Below are positions 6,023-8,172 of a DNA stretch of 8,172 nt, piece after piece. The stretch comes from Candidatus Bathyarchaeota archaeon B63 (GTDB taxonomy: Archaea; Thermoproteota; Bathyarchaeia; Bathyarchaeales; DTEX01): NCBI GenBank assembly GCA_001593845.1, contig LUCF01000032.1:1-8172 (forward strand). Reading direction: 5' to 3'. The position numbers and the translations under genes were made by a program. Under the pieces are notes generated by a model, which had not been told where the DNA came from, made no database searches, and saw nothing but the letters and a program-made list of their open reading frames with translations. Within the stretch, counting starts at the first letter, position 1. Each line of letters begins with the position of its first letter.

Positions 6023-6721
6023 TTAGGCCTTATACTTGGCTGTGACCATCACATGGTCCTTCTCGTAAGGCTCGAGGTCTATGACCTCTGAGATCTCGAA
6101 TCCCTCCCGCCTGAGAACACTGATCTCCCTCCTGTAGACTTCGGACGGCTCCTTTGTGACGTCTATGCTCCTAGCCTTCACAGCGAGCATGATCCATCCT
6201 CCCCTCTTCAGGAAGGCCCTCGCGTTATCAGCCAGGATCTTGGCCTGCTCCGGCTGGGCTATGTCGCAGTATATCGCATCCACCATGCCGACGAGAGATG
6301 CATATCTCGATGGGAAACGGGCGTCCGCGAGTATAGGCGCCATGTTCGCTCGGAACCTGCAGACGTTATCGATCAGGTCTCGGATGGACCTCGGGGAGAA
6401 CTCTACGCAGTAGACGATGCCCTTCTCCCCAACGATGTCTGAGACGTGGCTCGCGGTCGTCCCGGAAGCAGCTCCGAGATACAGGACCCTGTCGCCCTCC
6501 CCTATTGGGAGCGTCCTTAACCCCTTGAGTATGGCGGCTGCGAGCTTACTTCGGAAGGGATCCCAGACCCTGTACTCCTCCCCGTCTGTCCTGACCAGCC
6601 TCTCCCCGTAGACCGCCCTGCCCGGAGAGAGGTTCAGGGTCGCTATCCTCTCAGACCCATCCTCCATGACCAGCCTGTAGATCCCCCGGAAGGTCGAATG
6701 GGGAGACACCTCAGCGTTCAT
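6023..6721 (-). CDS. flpA: Fibrillarin-like 2'-O-methyltransferase
   Basis: This 232-residue protein is the catalytic subunit of archaeal box C/D sRNPs, placing 2'-O-methyl groups on rRNA and tRNA from S-adenosylmethionine at guide-selected sites. The sequence shows the family order: AVYGERL (37-42), EYRVWDPFRSKLAAAI (49-64), SAM motif I YLGAASGTTASHV (81-93), acidic Glu107 (VEFSPRS), ADARFP with Asp133, YCDIAQPEQA with Asp153, and VKARSIDVT with Lys182, ending in LEPYEKDHVMV. The length is typical for archaeal fibrillarin. ATG 6719-6721 overlaps the nop5 TGA as ATGA, so translation is probably coupled to nop5, its direct binding partner. It has no promoter of its own that I can see. Confidence 0.97.
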   Translation of the reverse strand: MNAEVSPHSTFRGIYRLVMEDGSERIATLNLSPGRAVYGERLVRTDGEEYRVWDPFRSKLAAAILKGLRTLPIGEGDRVLYLGAASGTTASHVSDIVGEKGIVYCVEFSPRSIRDLIDNVCRFRANMAPILADARFPSRYASLVGMVDAIYCDIAQPEQAKILADNARAFLKRGGWIMLAVKARSIDVTKEPSEVYRREISVLRREGFEISEVIDLEPYEKDHVMVTAKYKA

Positions 6722-7920
6722 CTTCTCCTCTTCACCCTCCTCGCCTTCTTCGCGGGCTTCTCCTTAGGAGCCTTCTGCTTGATCTCATCGATCTTCTTGA
6801 GTAGGTCCTCCCTCAGCTTATCCGCGACGTACCCGCCGCTGAAGGCGTCGGTCCTAGCGGCGATCGCTATCTTCCCAGCGAAGGCCCTAGAGATCTTTCC
6901 CCTAAGCGGCCTCCTCGCCCCGTGGACGAGGGAGTGCTGGAAGAGAACCCCATGCTTCGGCGGGCGGGCTCCCGTCTTCAGGGATCTGAAGAGGGCCTTC
7001 TCAGCGCCCAGAACCTGTATCGTGCTCGACGGCATCTTAGCCAGCTTCTCCAATCCGCCCGCCAGGGCTATCAGCCTCGCGCCGAGCACCGGACCGGTCA
7101 AGGCGGATATGTTAGGCGCATCCTCCCCCATCAGGCCCTCCAGGTACTTCTCGATCCTCCTCCGGGCGTCATGCAGGCTTAGGTACTGGGCGCTGAGAAT
7201 CTTGATCTGCTCTATGTCCTCCTCGTAGAGGTCGGCTCCCATGGAGGCCCTGGCGGCCTCCAGAACCCGGCTGATCTTTCCCCGGGGGATCCCAAGCTCG
7301 GCGAGCCTCTCCCTCGAGAAGTTCCTCCTGCCTCCCAGGCTGTGCACAAGCCTCGCGTATACCTCGTGGCTGCTTATGAGGCGGTTTAATTCGGGGAAGT
7401 GAAGCCCATACCACTCCCTGATTCGACCGGCGAAGAGGTTCATGGTCTTATCCATGTCATCGAGGGCCTCAACGGCCTGAACGATTAGGAAGTCCCTCCT
7501 CTCCGCCGCCCTCTTCACGGATCGCCTGGAGAGCTCCATCGAGACCTCGTGGATCAGCCTGGGCAGCTCCGATGGGGAGCCTAGGAACCCGGCTTCGACG
7601 GAGTATTCCCCCATCTTCTCCCTGAAGGCCGCCCAGACGGCTGAGCGGTCATCTACCTCAGAGGTCACGTTGAGCTCCTCTCGGACATTCTGGGCTAGAT
7701 CCGGGCTCTCGAAGACGAATACCTGATAGCCCCCGGATTTGAGGTTCTCGATTAGGAGCTTCAGCTCTTCTATGACCTCTCCGGAGTTCACCCGGCTGAG
7801 CCTCTCCGCTATCTCCCCGGTGTCCCTTGGGAAGAGAACCTTCCCGACCAGCTCTCCGCCCTCTTCGAGTCCGAGGATTCCGAAGACTGATGGGATGATG
7901 AAAGCCTTCAAGCCCTTCAC
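6718..7920 (-). CDS. nop5: Nop5 (Nop56/58 family) C/D-box RNP scaffold
   Basis: Nop5 bridges fibrillarin and the L7Ae-bound C/D or C'/D' RNA motifs. The 400-residue protein has an N-terminal fibrillarin-binding domain (about 1-120), a helical coiled-coil region used for dimerisation (about 120-260), and the Nop domain with ALTGPVLGARLIALAGGL (273-290) and the signature LGAEKALFRSLKTGA (304-318) through PKHGVLFQH (321-329). It ends in a lysine/arginine-rich tail (about 380-400), common in the family. The start is GTG 7920: an in-frame TAA lies only a few codons upstream, so no longer start is possible. There is no Shine-Dalgarno sequence; a weak TATA-like ACGTTATT at about 7951-7958 would give a short leader. 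It is the first gene of a two-gene operon with flpA. L7Ae is not in the window. Confidence 0.97.
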   Translation of the reverse strand: MKGLKAFIIPSVFGILGLEEGGELVGKVLFPRDTGEIAERLSRVNSGEVIEELKLLIENLKSGGYQVFVFESPDLAQNVREELNVTSEVDDRSAVWAAFREKMGEYSVEAGFLGSPSELPRLIHEVSMELSRRSVKRAAERRDFLIVQAVEALDDMDKTMNLFAGRIREWYGLHFPELNRLISSHEVYARLVHSLGGRRNFSRERLAELGIPRGKISRVLEAARASMGADLYEEDIEQIKILSAQYLSLHDARRRIEKYLEGLMGEDAPNISALTGPVLGARLIALAGGLEKLAKMPSSTIQVLGAEKALFRSLKTGARPPKHGVLFQHSLVHGARRPLRGKISRAFAGKIAIAARTDAFSGGYVADKLREDLLKKIDEIKQKAPKEKPAKKARRVKRRR

Positions 7921-8040
7921 CGCTTCGTGAGATTAATACTCCGCTCGACCAATAACGTTTTCCATCCATCCAGGGATGAAATGGGATCTAACAGGGCTCT
8001 CGTCATGGGATGCATACCCCTATATTCTGCTAAGAGAGAA

Positions 8041-8048
8041 TTTTTAAG
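8041..8048 (+). promoter_or_regulatory. TATA box for pyrD
   Basis: TTTTTAAG, preceded by AGAGAGAA that may serve as a purine-rich BRE, stands out in the gap between nop5 and pyrD. A start site about 26 bp downstream would be near 8070, leaving a leader of roughly 16 nt before ATG 8086. Confidence 0.6.
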
Positions 8049-8085
8049 GCGGGAACAGAACCGTATCAGGGGCTCTGTGAAGGGC

Positions 8086-8172
8086 ATGCAGGCGCAGATA
8101 GAGATCGAGATCTCAGGTTTGAAGCTGAGAAACCCAACGATCCTTGCCTCTGGGATCCTGGGCGTCTCAGCC
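8086..8172 (+). CDS. pyrD: Dihydroorotate dehydrogenase, N-terminal fragment
   Basis: Only 29 codons are present before the window ends. The product would oxidise dihydroorotate to orotate in pyrimidine synthesis. The short strand IEIEISGLKLRNP followed by TILASGILGVS is the characteristic N-terminus of cytoplasmic class 1 (probably 1B) archaeal and bacterial PyrD, where the SGILG-type turn lies at the FMN barrel entrance. ATG 8086 is taken as the start; an in-frame GTG at 8077 would add three residues and lies behind a GGGG that might act as a weak ribosome site, so it cannot be excluded. The gene is divergent from nop5. Confidence 0.85.
   Translation, partial: MQAQIEIEISGLKLRNPTILASGILGVSA

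Noticed and set aside
7658..7969. Alternative - strand frame overlapping the nop5 start
   Set aside because: The nop5 frame shows clear family motifs throughout; this frame is an out-of-phase shadow with no recognisable domain.

Overview
The window looks archaeal and most likely comes from the TACK side of the archaea, with Bathyarchaeota-like organisms the best guess. The evidence is a fibrillarin/Nop5 gene pair, an MtrH-type methyltransferase in a genome segment that also carries sugar-polymer enzymes, a GH57 amylase, TATA-type promoters set for leaderless or short-leader transcripts, GTG and TTG starts, few Shine-Dalgarno sequences and many AGG/AGA arginine codons. The phylum is an inference; no 16S or ribosomal protein gene is present to settle it.

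Layout. Positions 1-522 hold the 3' part of an mtrH-family gene (+), followed by its downstream neighbour, a complete tRNA-Gly(TCC) gene (588-665, +) with its own TATA box. From 666 to 1086 there is a 421-bp gene-free convergent gap. Its last 246 bp are very AT-rich, T-rich on the + strand, and contain five TGTCT-type units spaced exactly 10 bp apart. A single NuoM-like proton-channel subunit follows on the - strand (1087-2538), with no other complex I or hydrogenase gene beside it. Next comes a divergent carbohydrate pair: a GT-B glycosyltransferase of the glycogen-synthase/GT4 kind (2760-4181, -) and a GH57 alpha-amylase-like enzyme (4322-5869, +). They share a 140-bp control region that holds AT-rich repeats and a 12-bp perfect palindrome touching the GH57 start. 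A short convergent gap leads to the C/D-box RNP operon on the - strand, nop5 (6718-7920) then flpA/fibrillarin (6023-6721), overlapping by ATGA. At the right edge pyrD (dihydroorotate dehydrogenase) begins on the + strand behind a clear TATA box (8086-8172, partial).

How the genes work together. Nop5 and fibrillarin form the core of the sRNA-guided 2'-O-methylation machine, together with L7Ae, which is not in the window. The glycosyltransferase and GH57 enzyme probably build and remodel an alpha-glucan reserve, since they face each other across one regulatory region. MtrH handles one-carbon transfer between a corrinoid protein and a tetrahydropterin, and the NuoM-like protein belongs to ion-translocating membrane energetics; whether these two are linked cannot be seen here. 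All genes appear intact. I found no CRISPR array, insertion sequence, integrase or att duplication. I did not find a clearly new multi-gene system; the most unusual items are the phased 10-bp repeats, the lone antiporter-like subunit and the extra C-terminal domain of the GH57 enzyme.
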